Shown in pieces: positions 33,684 through 42,761 of a stretch of 46,075 nucleotides of DNA. The stretch covers positions 1 through 46,075 of the forward strand of contig DAOVLE010000007.1 in the NCBI GenBank assembly GCA_030631415.1, read 5' to 3'. Source of the stretch: JAAEQG01 sp023133475. GTDB taxonomy: Bacteria; Planctomycetota; Phycisphaerae; UBA1845. Both the position numbers and the translations under genes were made by a program. The notes under the pieces were generated by a model that worked only from the letters and a program-made list of their open reading frames with translations, was not told the origin of the DNA and made no database searches. Position 1 is the first letter of the stretch; every line of letters begins with the position of its first letter.

Positions 33684-36600
33684 TTATCCGCGCCCTCCAA
33701 AGGTGGGGAATGCTTCCTCTTCCGCCTCGCTGGAGATGATGATGGTCGGTTTGACCAGGATGAGCAACACCTGCTCGTCCTTGACCAGCGAGCGATTGGA
33801 GTACAACCGCTTGAGCACCGGGATCTTGGACAAAATCGGCACGCCGGCTTCGATCTCGACCTCCTCGGTGGTTTTCATTCCGCCGATGAGCAGCGTTCCA
33901 CCATCGGGCACCGACACGGTGGTGCGGATGATTTGGAGCTGACGGCTGGGCAATTGGAGGAATCCGCCTCCGGCAGCGGTGCCCGCGGCTCCGCCGCTAT
34001 AGGGGAATAACTGGATTCCGTCGAGAATGGCCACCCCCGGGCGCAGGGTCATGCTCACATAACGTTTATCCGCCGAGACGGTGGCTTCCACGTCCAGGAC
34101 CGTGCCGGTGAGAATCTGGTCGATCTGCGGCTGCTGAGCCACGGCGGTTTCGTCCACCTGCGGCTGAACGGTCTGGACGTAGCCTTGCTCGCGCAGGACG
34201 CCCACCCAGGCCCGCTGCCCGTTGAACAACACCAGCCGTGGAGCACTCATCGCACTTCCCCGGCGGTCCGCCTGCGTGGCACGCAGCAGGAAATCCACCT
34301 GAATGTTGTCAAGGAAACTCCCAAACACCTGCATCGCCGCATGTTCCAACCCACCCAGTGAGCCGGGGATACTCGTCGATTGGGTCGCGGTGAGTTCCAG
34401 TACGTCACTGAGGATGGGTATTGGTGTCATCCGCGAACCACTGTGAATGGACGAACCCGCCGCGGGGACCAAACCCACATTAGCGTAAGGCTGGCGAATG
34501 TTGGTTACCGATTGCGACGGAATCCCTCGCGGGTCCAGTGCTATGCCGACCCCGGGCACCCCGGGCGTAAAACCAAGGCGGGAGAAAGATCGCGGCAACA
34601 GCAAAGCCGTGCCCTCGCCCAGGTTGTTCACCCGGTCGTAGCCCGCGTTGCCCTGATTGAGGATAATGTCCAGGTCGATGCCCATTTCTTCGAGGTAGTT
34701 GGCTGTAATTGTCAGGAAACGGGCTTCCACGGCGATCTGAATCGCCCGCTCGTGGCGAAGCTGGTCGAGCAGGTTGGCAATTTGTTCGTGGGTTGAGGCG
34801 GTTTGAGCAACGACCAGGTTGGCTTCCAGGGCGTGGATGGAGGCATCGGTCCCGCCGGCTGCTCGCCAGCTTTCCGGTTCGATGGTCTCGCGGATAAGCT
34901 CGATAATGTCCAGAGCCCGCTCGCTACGGCTACGTCTGTCATCATCCCCGCCACCGCCGCCGCCACCACCGCTTTGGAACGGGTTCTGCTGGGCGCTACC
35001 CTGACCACCACCACCACCGCCCTGTTGGATGTCTATCTCAGGGGCGTCGGTGAAGTCGGGCACGCGCATCAGCAGGTCGTTGATGTCGTAAACCTCGACG
35101 AAGGTCTCGCGGTCCAAAAGCTCCTGAGTGGCGATCTTGATGATGCCCTCGCTGACCACGTACCCCAGTTCAACCTCGCTACCGCCAAGATAAGCCAGAA
35201 TCTCATCCAAAGCCTTCTTGAAGGTTATCTGTCGAGGCAGGTTAAGCATGACCGGCGACTCCTCGGTAATGCCCTGCTCCTCGAGGTCGGTCCACACTAC
35301 CGAAAGGTTCACCTGCTGGGAGTCCTGCAACGTCTCCACTATTTCACCGAAGGGCGTGTCGTCGAAGAGAACCGGAATCTTTTTGGTGAGTTTGGCTTTG
35401 AGTTCCTGATCCTCCTCGGAGATGTGCCCTCGCCCCGAGGGTTGCCGCTCCGGGCGCGCGGTGATCTCCAGCCAGTTCTTGGGATACTTGATGAACTGAT
35501 GCCACGGGATTTTGCTTTCGTCCACGCTGGCGAGCAGGTCTTGAGTTTCCTTACGCTTGACGTTTAGCGCCTCCCGCTGGCGCAGGTAGGCCCAGGTCTC
35601 CTCCAAATGGTCCAGCATCCAGCGGGCCTGATGGTTGCGCGAATCGATCACCACCACCTGCTGCAAGACCTCGATGGCGGATTCGTAATTGCCGTCCTTG
35701 CGATGCTCAGCCGCCTGGTCCATCAGTGCATCGACCCTCCGCTGCTTGTTTTTGCGGAGTTCCTTGAGCCGCCGGGACTCCTTGACGGCGATCTCATCGC
35801 GGGTCTTGCGGACCTGTTGTTCGAGGTAGGCACGTTCCTCAGCCTCGACAAACTCGCCCAAAGCGTCAACCTCCGCCCGCAAACTCTCATATCGGGAGCG
35901 CGGTTCGGCGTATTCCTTGCCCGACTCGACGATCTGGCGGGCGCGAAGCAGAGCCTGCCTGGCCAGGTCAAACTGGTTGTCTATCACTTGCCGGCGGGCT
36001 TCGGATTCGGCATCGCGGTGCATCGCCACGATCCGCTGCCATCCGATCCGCTTGCGCTGCTGGATTCTCTCGATGAGGGTCAACGACCCGGATTCCACTT
36101 CGGCGTAGGCGCGGGCCTGCTCCACACCGGACACCGCTTCGGGATAGCCCGGCACTATCATCAGCGCCTGATTGAACAGGCCTAGTGCCTCGTCCAGGCG
36201 CCCGTCATCCATCGCCGCATATCCCCGCTGGGTCAACATACGGGCCTGGGCGGTGGCATTGCCCGGCGGATCGTCTGCTGCCGTTTGCCCGGCGGCGAGT
36301 GAAACCCGCCCTACATCGGTTTTCCGCGAGGTGTGCTCGGACAGGTCGCTCGTGGTTACCGGGCCTGACTCCAACTCGCGCCGTTCCCGCTTCTTTGCGG
36401 CAAGAACGTCGCCGAGCCCTTCATCGGCGGCCCGGCGGATAGTGGCGGGGGCATACTCGTTGGACAGCACGCTCTCGAACAGCGTCTCGGCTTCCGCGAA
36501 CTCCTCCGCCCCCAACGCGGTTTGTGCCGCCTCGAGGTCCCGAGCGGCTTTGTCCACCATGTTGATTGCCACGCGGACGCGATCGAGGTACTCGTCACGA

Positions 36601-36797
36601 ACCTCTTGCTCCGTCTTGGCCAGGGCATCCCGATCGAGGTTAAGAAAAATTTCCTGGGCGGCCAGGTACTTACCCTCGTCAAACAGCACGATACCCTTTT
36701 GGAGCGTTTGCGATGCCTCGTCGTCATCCGCCCATGCCGGCAGCGCCAGGCACAAGGTGAGCATCGCAACCCGATTCAAAAGCCACAAGCTTTGCAA
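33684..36797 (-). CDS. pilQ: TPR-containing secretin (PilQ/GspD-like)
   Basis: The start is a TTG at 36797 with AGGAGG at seven bases. After a signal peptide (ending ALPAWA) come TPR-like helices and a lysine/arginine-rich coiled coil (residues 25-440), an STN/N0-like domain (LTKKIPVLFDDTPFGEIVET, near 475), and a glycine-rich loop (residues ~590-617). An N-domain (IQIAVEARFLTITANYLEEM) and the secretin core follow, with VSVPDGGTLLIGGMKTTEEV and IPVLKRLYSNR before the final strands (VLLILVKPTIIIS). It forms an outer-membrane pore for pilus assembly or protein export. At residues ~162-169 the frame runs through a GTAGGGCGGGT-type palindrome that is translated. At 1037 residues it is much longer than typical PilQ. 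It is the last gene of the PilM-O-P-Q operon. Confidence 0.85.
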   Translation of the reverse strand: MQSLWLLNRVAMLTLCLALPAWADDDEASQTLQKGIVLFDEGKYLAAQEIFLNLDRDALAKTEQEVRDEYLDRVRVAINMVDKAARDLEAAQTALGAEEFAEAETLFESVLSNEYAPATIRRAADEGLGDVLAAKKRERRELESGPVTTSDLSEHTSRKTDVGRVSLAAGQTAADDPPGNATAQARMLTQRGYAAMDDGRLDEALGLFNQALMIVPGYPEAVSGVEQARAYAEVESGSLTLIERIQQRKRIGWQRIVAMHRDAESEARRQVIDNQFDLARQALLRARQIVESGKEYAEPRSRYESLRAEVDALGEFVEAEERAYLEQQVRKTRDEIAVKESRRLKELRKNKQRRVDALMDQAAEHRKDGNYESAIEVLQQVVVIDSRNHQARWMLDHLEETWAYLRQREALNVKRKETQDLLASVDESKIPWHQFIKYPKNWLEITARPERQPSGRGHISEEDQELKAKLTKKIPVLFDDTPFGEIVETLQDSQQVNLSVVWTDLEEQGITEESPVMLNLPRQITFKKALDEILAYLGGSEVELGYVVSEGIIKIATQELLDRETFVEVYDINDLLMRVPDFTDAPEIDIQQGGGGGGQGSAQQNPFQSGGGGGGGGDDDRRSRSERALDIIELIRETIEPESWRAAGGTDASIHALEANLVVAQTASTHEQIANLLDQLRHERAIQIAVEARFLTITANYLEEMGIDLDIILNQGNAGYDRVNNLGEGTALLLPRSFSRLGFTPGVPGVGIALDPRGIPSQSVTNIRQPYANVGLVPAAGSSIHSGSRMTPIPILSDVLELTATQSTSIPGSLGGLEHAAMQVFGSFLDNIQVDFLLRATQADRRGSAMSAPRLVLFNGQRAWVGVLREQGYVQTVQPQVDETAVAQQPQIDQILTGTVLDVEATVSADKRYVSMTLRPGVAILDGIQLFPYSGGAAGTAAGGGFLQLPSRQLQIIRTTVSVPDGGTLLIGGMKTTEEVEIEAGVPILSKIPVLKRLYSNRSLVKDEQVLLILVKPTIIISSEAEEEAFPTFGGRG
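36291..36313. repeat. Translated copy of the GTAGGGCGGGT palindrome inside the secretin gene
   Basis: On the plus strand GGCGGCGAGTGAAACCCGCCCTAC-like sequence (split: GGCGGCGAGTG and AAACCCGCCCTAC) lies in frame and gives residues TDVGRVSLAAG. The left arm has diverged (GGCGAGTG for GGCGGGTG), so the stem is imperfect. The reading frame is kept. Confidence 0.8.
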
Positions 36798-36916
36798 GGG
36801 AAATCCTCCTAACTAGTCGCTGTCGTAGGCCATACCTCACGATGCACTACAACAATCGCAATTCTCAAGTCTAAAGTACCCCGGCTCCGCACGCAAGCCC
36901 GGCGGTGTCTGCAATC

Positions 36917-37046
36917 AGTAGGGCGGGTTTCACCCGAATGGGTGGCCCACCGCTTTAGCGGTGGGGGACGCGAATACCTGATGCAATTCGCGTCCCCCAC
37001 GGCTAAAGCCATGGACCACCCAGACGTAGGGCGGGTTCCACCCGCC
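36917..37046. repeat. Large hairpin: 36-bp stem, 10-base loop, flanked by two GTAGGGCGGGT elements
   Basis: Arms at 36940-36975 and 36986-37021 pair at 32 of 36 positions. Each arm carries a nested CCACCGCTTTAGCGGTGG-like palindrome and GGGGGACGCGAAT. Incomplete palindrome 36917-36935 and complete palindrome 37026-37046 lie in direct orientation outside. It sits between the secretin start and the stop of the next upstream operon gene (minus strand), so any transcript of the operon would contain it. Confidence 0.9.
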
Positions 37047-37055
37047 TTTGCCCAA

Positions 37056-38915
37056 CTATTGCCGGCCTGGTTTCGGCTTGGCGGGCCTGGCAGCCATCGC
37101 TTTCATCTCTTTGTAGGCAAGGCTACGTTTGTCCAGGTCGAGCAGGCGTTCGTGCAATTTGCCGGCGGAATCCAGGTATACCATCGAGACCGTTGCCTTG
37201 GGATCGCCCCAAATAATCTCCCCGCGGCGTTCTCGGCGCCCGCGGCAGGTGGCGTTAAAGTCCAGATCAACCAGTATTGCCCCGGTGCTGAAGTCCACCA
37301 GGGTTTTTTCCTTCTGCCCGCCGATTCTCACGTAGTCCTTGCCGCCGATGGGGTCGCCGACACTTATTTCGAAGGAGGTCTTGACCCATATCCCTTCGTG
37401 CCACTTGAACACATCCACTTTGGCTGATTGGTCTCGCTCTTTCTTCCCGACCAGGAAGAACCTGCTGTCGTAGGGGATCGAGATGTCGTCGGACGGCTGG
37501 GACCACTCGCTCACCAGCAGGATCAGTTCGGCGTCCTTGGAATTTTTCAGTTCCTTGGTTACCCCGGCAAAGTTGTTGTACAGCAAGGCTCGTATGTGGT
37601 ACTGATAGGTTTTCCCGCTGATGACGCTGTCGGGCAGGGTGTCGTGTGCCCAGACCACCTGTAGTGGGGAGATATCCCGCAACGGATCGGGTAGTCCTTG
37701 CTCCTTACGTTCTCTGGCTTCTCTTTCGGCTTTGGCCTGCATAGCCAAGGCCCGTTCCTTGAGCTTGTTGCGGCGCCCCCGCTGCTTATCCGTGAAATAC
37801 TGGTCGGCTCGTTCCAAGTCCAGGATCAGGCCCTGAGCCGCTTCCCAGCAGCCCTGCCCCAGCCACACCTCGAGCTCGTCAAGTTTTTCGTCCAGCACTA
37901 GCTTGCGACCTTCGACATTGTCCGCCGAGACTCTTTTCTTGGGGGCTTTGGGATAGCGGTCCCAGTAGGGGCAATTACCCAACTCTTCCCCGAACAGAAC
38001 CTCGTCATCCAGGACCAGCAGGTCCAATTCGCCGAAATCAAACGACTCGTAAAGCCACCAGTCCCCGTAGCTGATAGGGGGCGGCATGGGGCGCATCAAT
38101 TCCAGACGGTAGTCCACATCCTGAATCAGGCGGGCGAAGGTTTCGATCTCATCGCGCATCTCATCTGAAATAAACGGTTTGCCGCCCTGCTCCTCCACTG
38201 CCAGATACGGAAGCTCGGGCAACACCAGCGGGGCATAGGGTTTCACATCCACCCACTCACCGTAGGTCCCGTCCCAGTTCCTCTCGCGGCGTTGCAGCTC
38301 GGCGCCCGCCAGGTAGCAAATCGCCCGCCCGGGCGGATAGCCATTCTCCCGCGACTGCTCGGATTGAGCCTTGATGTCAAACGTTGCCGCCACCGTTATC
38401 CAGTTGGAGGTCACGATGAAGGATTCGTTTATCCGGGTGGAGCTGTTCCATTTTTCGTAGAAAGCGAATGGGTCCGGTTTCGGCAGCGTGGTAATCAGTC
38501 TGGAAGGGGTCAGCACCACCCCGCTGCGCCCCGAGACAATCACCGGTTTGCCCGGAGGCAACACCGTCATCAACTCGATATCGCTGGTCTGCTCGATTTG
38601 CATGGTGGGGACCGCCGGCCCAAACAGCACCGGGGAGGGCAGCATCACCACCTCGATTTTGGGCGATTCCGGCTTGGGCTTGCCCGGTAGCTCGACCTTC
38701 TCGTGATAGCCGAGGATTTTGTCGCGCAAGTCTTTCCCCTCGTCCGCGACCGTCTCGTATATCTGTGCGGGGCCTACGTTGCGCGCATTGTATATCGCCG
38801 TATTGGGTGAGGAGATCAGATACTTGACCACCACCCCCACAAACAGCAAGGCGGTAAGCGCAAGCACGCCCTTCTCCACATGTCGCTCGATAGGGCTGAC
38901 TGTCTCCTTAGCCAT
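37056..38915 (-). CDS. Membrane-anchored protein in the PilP position, 619 residues
   Basis: A short cytoplasmic N-terminus (MAKETVSPIERHVEKG) precedes one membrane helix (about residues 16-34). A long periplasmic region with proline-rich segments (VELPGKPKPESPKIEVVMLP) follows. There is a mixed alpha/beta middle (VLTPSRLITTLPKPDPFAFY) and a charged helical section (residues ~375-405). The beta-rich end (LQVVWAHDTLPDSVISGKTY; GGKDYVRIGGQKEKTLVDFS) includes KTYQYHIRALLYN, resembling a fibronectin-like strand pattern. Typical PilP lipoproteins are ~170 residues with a lipobox; this one has none, and its length is far larger. Its place between the PilO-like gene and the secretin implies that it joins the inner-membrane platform to the pore. 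I do not recognise a named family. Confidence 0.7.
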   Translation of the reverse strand: MAKETVSPIERHVEKGVLALTALLFVGVVVKYLISSPNTAIYNARNVGPAQIYETVADEGKDLRDKILGYHEKVELPGKPKPESPKIEVVMLPSPVLFGPAVPTMQIEQTSDIELMTVLPPGKPVIVSGRSGVVLTPSRLITTLPKPDPFAFYEKWNSSTRINESFIVTSNWITVAATFDIKAQSEQSRENGYPPGRAICYLAGAELQRRERNWDGTYGEWVDVKPYAPLVLPELPYLAVEEQGGKPFISDEMRDEIETFARLIQDVDYRLELMRPMPPPISYGDWWLYESFDFGELDLLVLDDEVLFGEELGNCPYWDRYPKAPKKRVSADNVEGRKLVLDEKLDELEVWLGQGCWEAAQGLILDLERADQYFTDKQRGRRNKLKERALAMQAKAEREARERKEQGLPDPLRDISPLQVVWAHDTLPDSVISGKTYQYHIRALLYNNFAGVTKELKNSKDAELILLVSEWSQPSDDISIPYDSRFFLVGKKERDQSAKVDVFKWHEGIWVKTSFEISVGDPIGGKDYVRIGGQKEKTLVDFSTGAILVDLDFNATCRGRRERRGEIIWGDPKATVSMVYLDSAGKLHERLLDLDKRSLAYKEMKAMAARPAKPKPGRQ

Positions 38916-38977
38916 TACACCAACTCCCGTTCAAACCGCCAAACCACACAGCAGGCTTCCAGCCGACGCCCAGAGAC

Positions 38978-40198
38978 CTAATCTTCGGGCTTTTCTTCGT
39001 CCTCGGGGCGCTCCTGGGCAATTTCATCCAGGATGGATTTGGGCATGAGGCGCCGATAGACGTCCCCGAGATAGTAGGCTTCAAAATCAACAACCACTCG
39101 CACAGCCGGGTCTTCCCCGTAGATTTTGCCGGTCATCGAAAGGTTTGGCGGTTGGGTCACATAGTCCACCCGTAGTGGGATGTAGAACCGGTTCTTGCAA
39201 ATCGCGTCCAGAATGCCCGGGATTTGCCGGGGGTCCACCACCAGCTTCACGGTGAAGTGCAGCACATCGTACAGACTGTTGGATTCGCACGCCGTGAAGG
39301 ACTCGTTTACCCGCGCAGGCGGTTCGGCGGGGCCGTCGTCGGAAGCACGGGCCGGTGTCTTTCCCGTAGAGTCTCCAAAAACATAATTCGAGATGCGAAT
39401 CGACAGCACGTCCTTGACCGGAAGCACCCCCACCCACGGATGGTGCCCCGCTTCCTCCAGTTTGGTGGCAGCCTCTTTGTTCACCCGCGCCAGAGCTTCG
39501 ATCACGTCCTGCTGAACCCAGAGTTTGCGTTGAGCGTCCCAGAAGACTCCCGGTTTTATCTCGATGATCCCGCCCAGATACATCTCTTCGATCAGGTCCA
39601 GGGAATCCAGGTTGGCGTAGCAGCGGGTACGCTGTGCCTTGACCAGGCTGGCACGGGCGGCGGGGTGGCTGCGGGCCTGCTCGTTGGTGATCAATCCGGA
39701 CCGGTTGCCCTTTTCCCCTTCCTCCGCATTTTCTTTGCCGGCCTGAAAGGGGTCTCTCTGGCGTGGCTTTTCGTTCTCGATCGTTTCGCGCATGTCGTCG
39801 ATTTCGCGCGGGGTGGGAGGTGTGCCGGATTTGAGCGACTCGAGCAGACCATCGACCGTAGCCACGTAAGCAGTGGTGAACTCCTGCTTCTTGTCCACCG
39901 GGGCGTCCGGGAAGAAATCGGGGATCAGCGGGGCACGGCGGTTCAGGTTGTGTGCCCAATTGGTGACTCCCTGGTAGTTGGACTTGATGGTCTCGACACG
40001 CTTTTCCATGTCGTCGATGGCTCGTTTGTTCACCGGGTTGCGTTGTGCCATGTCCAACTGGCCCAGCAAACGACCGGCATCGACCATCCGACTCTGCACG
40101 CCCGTCATCGACTTCAGCCCGACGGCCGCCAACGCAATCCCGACCGTCGCCGTCAACCCGCAGATAATGAAAAACAGATTCCTCTTGAGTATGTCCAT
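38978..40198 (-). CDS. pilO: PilO-like inner-membrane platform protein
   Basis: The 406-residue protein starts MDILKRNLFFIICGLTATVG (one membrane helix, residues 8-28). A periplasmic coiled coil follows (about 30-150, e.g. QLDMAQRNPVNKRAIDDMEK), then a linker rich in charged residues. The C-terminal ferredoxin-like region has FTVKLVVDPRQIPGILDAIC and FYIPLRVDYVT, the strand-helix-strand pattern of PilO/GspM proteins. It is about twice the length of standard PilO. With the upstream PilM-PilN fusion it should build the alignment subcomplex under the secretin. Identification rests on topology and gene order more than on a strong motif. Confidence 0.65.
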   Translation of the reverse strand: MDILKRNLFFIICGLTATVGIALAAVGLKSMTGVQSRMVDAGRLLGQLDMAQRNPVNKRAIDDMEKRVETIKSNYQGVTNWAHNLNRRAPLIPDFFPDAPVDKKQEFTTAYVATVDGLLESLKSGTPPTPREIDDMRETIENEKPRQRDPFQAGKENAEEGEKGNRSGLITNEQARSHPAARASLVKAQRTRCYANLDSLDLIEEMYLGGIIEIKPGVFWDAQRKLWVQQDVIEALARVNKEAATKLEEAGHHPWVGVLPVKDVLSIRISNYVFGDSTGKTPARASDDGPAEPPARVNESFTACESNSLYDVLHFTVKLVVDPRQIPGILDAICKNRFYIPLRVDYVTQPPNLSMTGKIYGEDPAVRVVVDFEAYYLGDVYRRLMPKSILDEIAQERPEDEEKPED

Positions 40199-40255
40199 GG
40201 ATTACACTTCCACCGTTGGAACACCCACCACACCGATTGGTGGGTTCTCCAGGGC

Positions 40256-42298
40256 CTATTCCGGCAGGTCCTCCAGCACGACATCGAAAACCAACTTGAA
40301 CACCCAGTCGCCGTTCATCGCCTCGTCGGTGACCGGATCAATGATCTGATCCGCCCGCTGTTGCTCCCTTGACTGTGCGGAGGGGGCTTTCCCTGTCCGC
40401 CCGCGGCGTGATCGGCCTCTCGGGCGCGAGGTTCGTGGGCTCGATCGCTCGCCGGGCGCCGAAGTGCCCGGAGCCAGAACCTCGCCCTCGGTGAGCCAAA
40501 TTCGGTTAATGTAAAACCCCTGGCCCGGCATCCGCCCCAACCGCAAAAGCCGCTCTTTGAATGCTTTCACAAACGCCACCCGGTCGACATTGGGCGTGCG
40601 ACATTCCAGGCGGATCATGAACCCGTAACGATCCTCGCCCTCGATCTCCAGAACGTCGGACTCGCCCGAAAAATCCTTCAGCAGATCGTTCAGCCCCTCC
40701 GTCACTGCCTCGTCGTCCAGATTGGGCTCATAGCGGGCGTGGAAACCCTCCACGAAAATCCGGCGCCGCTTGCCGCGCTCGAGATGCCCGTCGGTGGCCG
40801 ACTCGATGGCGGACCGATACTCCTCGGGGCCTTTTGCTTTGGCAAGCTCCTCCTGCGGTTTGGGCAAAGCCGCATGAAACACGTTCAGAATCTTGAACCA
40901 GACAGACTTATTGTCCTGCAACGCCAGAATCTCGGCGGTTTTCTCTATTTCCTCCTTGCCCTGCTTGGCGACCTTGTCGTATGTCTGCTTGAGCTTGCGT
41001 GCCGCACCGAGATACTCGCGTGCCTGAGCGCCGGCGGTGCTCACGCTGGAACCCTGTTCGATAATCTCTCCAGCACGCTGGAGGGTGGAGATGGTGACGG
41101 CAGACCCCTGATTGGCGTCCAGGATGCGCATATCCGAGAATTGTCGTGCCCAGATGGCTCCGGCGGTCAACAACAGACACGCGGCAGCCGCGCCGAAAAA
41201 GACCCGCTTCTTCCGCCACACCACCGCCCGGGCAATCTCCGGCGGAAGCAGATTCGTGGTGATCTTCGACAACCTCAAACCCTGAACCGCCAACCCGTAA
41301 GCCACGGCAAAGCTGAGCAGATTGTCCCGCAGATCGCCCACCTTGGCCCCCTCCGCCGCAACCAGCTTCGTGAAACGCTCGGGGTGCTCGACGTCCATGC
41401 CCAGGTTCTGCTGCAAATACTTCTGCAAACCGGGGAGTTTGAACGCGCTGCCCATCCCAATCACTTTCACCAGTTCCGCGTCGCGGTGGGTGGAAGTGTA
41501 AAACCCGACGGAGCGTTGCAATTCCTGCACCAGATCGGCGAAGACCGGGCGCATGGTCTGGAAAATCTGGCGTGCATACTTGCTGGTGGCAGCCGTGCGT
41601 TTGAGGTTCTCTGCCTTGCCGAAGGAGAGCTTGAACGATTTGACCAGGGTGGCGGTAAAGCTGTCACCGCCCAGTGGGATGGTGCGCGTCCATAAGCCCG
41701 AGGGCGAAGCGATGATTAACTCGGTGTTATCCGCTCCGATGTCCAGCAGCACCGTGGTTTTGTCGTCCAGCAATCCGTCGAAATGCGCCGCATTGTACAA
41801 TGCCAGCGGAGCCGCCTGCACCACCGCCGGCTCGATACCCGCGTTCTCGTAGTGGAGCAGGTAGTCGCGGATCAAGTCCCGCTTCATGGCGAAGATACCC
41901 ACCTCGATGTCCGGGGTGTCTTTTTCCTGGAAGGTCTGGTAGTCCCAGATCACCTCGTCCATGTCGAAGGGTATCTGCTGTTCAGCCTCGTACCTGACGA
42001 TCTCGGCGATTTTTTTCGACTCGACAGGTGGGAGCTTGCTGAAGCGGGCCAGGGTATGCTGCCCGGGCACGCCAACCACCACCGGGACATCGGTGATGTC
42101 GTTGCGTGAAAGGAACGTTTCCAGGGCTGATGCGATTAGCGCCTCTCGATCGGCGTCCGGCTCGGAGAGCATCTGCTCGTGTTCGATATAGTCTGAGGCG
42201 AGCAGCTCGATGTTCCCATCCGCGCCGGCGCGGATTTTGAGTGCCTTCAAGGCACATTTGCCGACATCAAGCCCCCACACCGTTCGTCCGCCGGCCAT
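40256..42298 (-). CDS. pilM: PilM-PilN fusion protein of a type IV pilus/type II secretion-like system
   Basis: Start ATG 42298 follows AGGAGA. Residues 1-360 are an actin-like PilM: VWGLDVGKCALKALKI (phosphate 1), ARFSKLPPVESKKIAEIVRY, TTVLLDIGADNTELII (phosphate 2), and VIGMGSAFKLPGLQKYLQQN. A single membrane helix follows (about residues 367-388, VFFGAAAACLLLTAGAIWA), then a periplasmic coiled coil and a ferredoxin-like domain (e.g. YGFMIRLECRTPN and FVKAFKERLLRLGRMPG), the layout of PilN. PilM and PilN are normally separate proteins that bind each other, so the fusion fixes them one to one. The C-terminal ~50 residues include a proline/arginine-rich stretch. It is the first gene of the operon on this strand. 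Confidence 0.85.
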   Translation of the reverse strand: MAGGRTVWGLDVGKCALKALKIRAGADGNIELLASDYIEHEQMLSEPDADREALIASALETFLSRNDITDVPVVVGVPGQHTLARFSKLPPVESKKIAEIVRYEAEQQIPFDMDEVIWDYQTFQEKDTPDIEVGIFAMKRDLIRDYLLHYENAGIEPAVVQAAPLALYNAAHFDGLLDDKTTVLLDIGADNTELIIASPSGLWTRTIPLGGDSFTATLVKSFKLSFGKAENLKRTAATSKYARQIFQTMRPVFADLVQELQRSVGFYTSTHRDAELVKVIGMGSAFKLPGLQKYLQQNLGMDVEHPERFTKLVAAEGAKVGDLRDNLLSFAVAYGLAVQGLRLSKITTNLLPPEIARAVVWRKKRVFFGAAAACLLLTAGAIWARQFSDMRILDANQGSAVTISTLQRAGEIIEQGSSVSTAGAQAREYLGAARKLKQTYDKVAKQGKEEIEKTAEILALQDNKSVWFKILNVFHAALPKPQEELAKAKGPEEYRSAIESATDGHLERGKRRRIFVEGFHARYEPNLDDEAVTEGLNDLLKDFSGESDVLEIEGEDRYGFMIRLECRTPNVDRVAFVKAFKERLLRLGRMPGQGFYINRIWLTEGEVLAPGTSAPGERSSPRTSRPRGRSRRGRTGKAPSAQSREQQRADQIIDPVTDEAMNGDWVFKLVFDVVLEDLPE

Positions 42299-42761
42299 TG
42301 GCTCTTCTCCTGTGGTTGCACGGCATCTTTGCGGTCAAACGACCGTCCGGTTACACTAAGCCACCGTGAAGGGCAAGTATCACGCAATATGGCTGTGCTG
42401 TAAAGTGGGCCGACCAGAGTGTGGATCATTCTCGCCGGCACCTACCCTGCACGCTCGGGCGATCGAAAAGCTGCGTGGTAGTCCTGCCAATCGGTTGGTG
42501 TCGGGCCGGCTACCTCACCTGCCCGACGCTGCTGCGGAGCACCTTTGTAGTATTCCGGCGAAAACTGCCATTGTCAACTTTGTTGGGGAGGCCCGGAGGG
42601 ACTCGGAACTCAATGGTGGGTTCCACTTCGCTCCGCGAGGTTCCACCCACCCTACGTTCTTGGCGGATGCCCCATGGCCGCTCCCTTACGGTCGCGGTAC
42701 TGACAGGTTTTCCATGTGCTCCCTGAGAAGACGCTCACCCGATGCGTGAGGAGGTGACCTG
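42299..42761. other. Divergent promoter region of the pilus operon and zinc-ribbon gene
   Basis: No gene is seen. It contains a GGTGGGTTCC...GGTTCCACCCACCCTAC palindrome variant interrupted by CACTTCGCTCCGCGA (42613-42655). It also has a copy of CCGCTCCCTTACGGTCGCGG (42674-42699, also at 31733-31753). Promoters were not located with confidence. Confidence 0.5.

Noticed and set aside
36940..37021. Large hairpin as a conventional rho-independent terminator
   Set aside because: No T-tract follows either arm, and it lies inside what looks like one operon.
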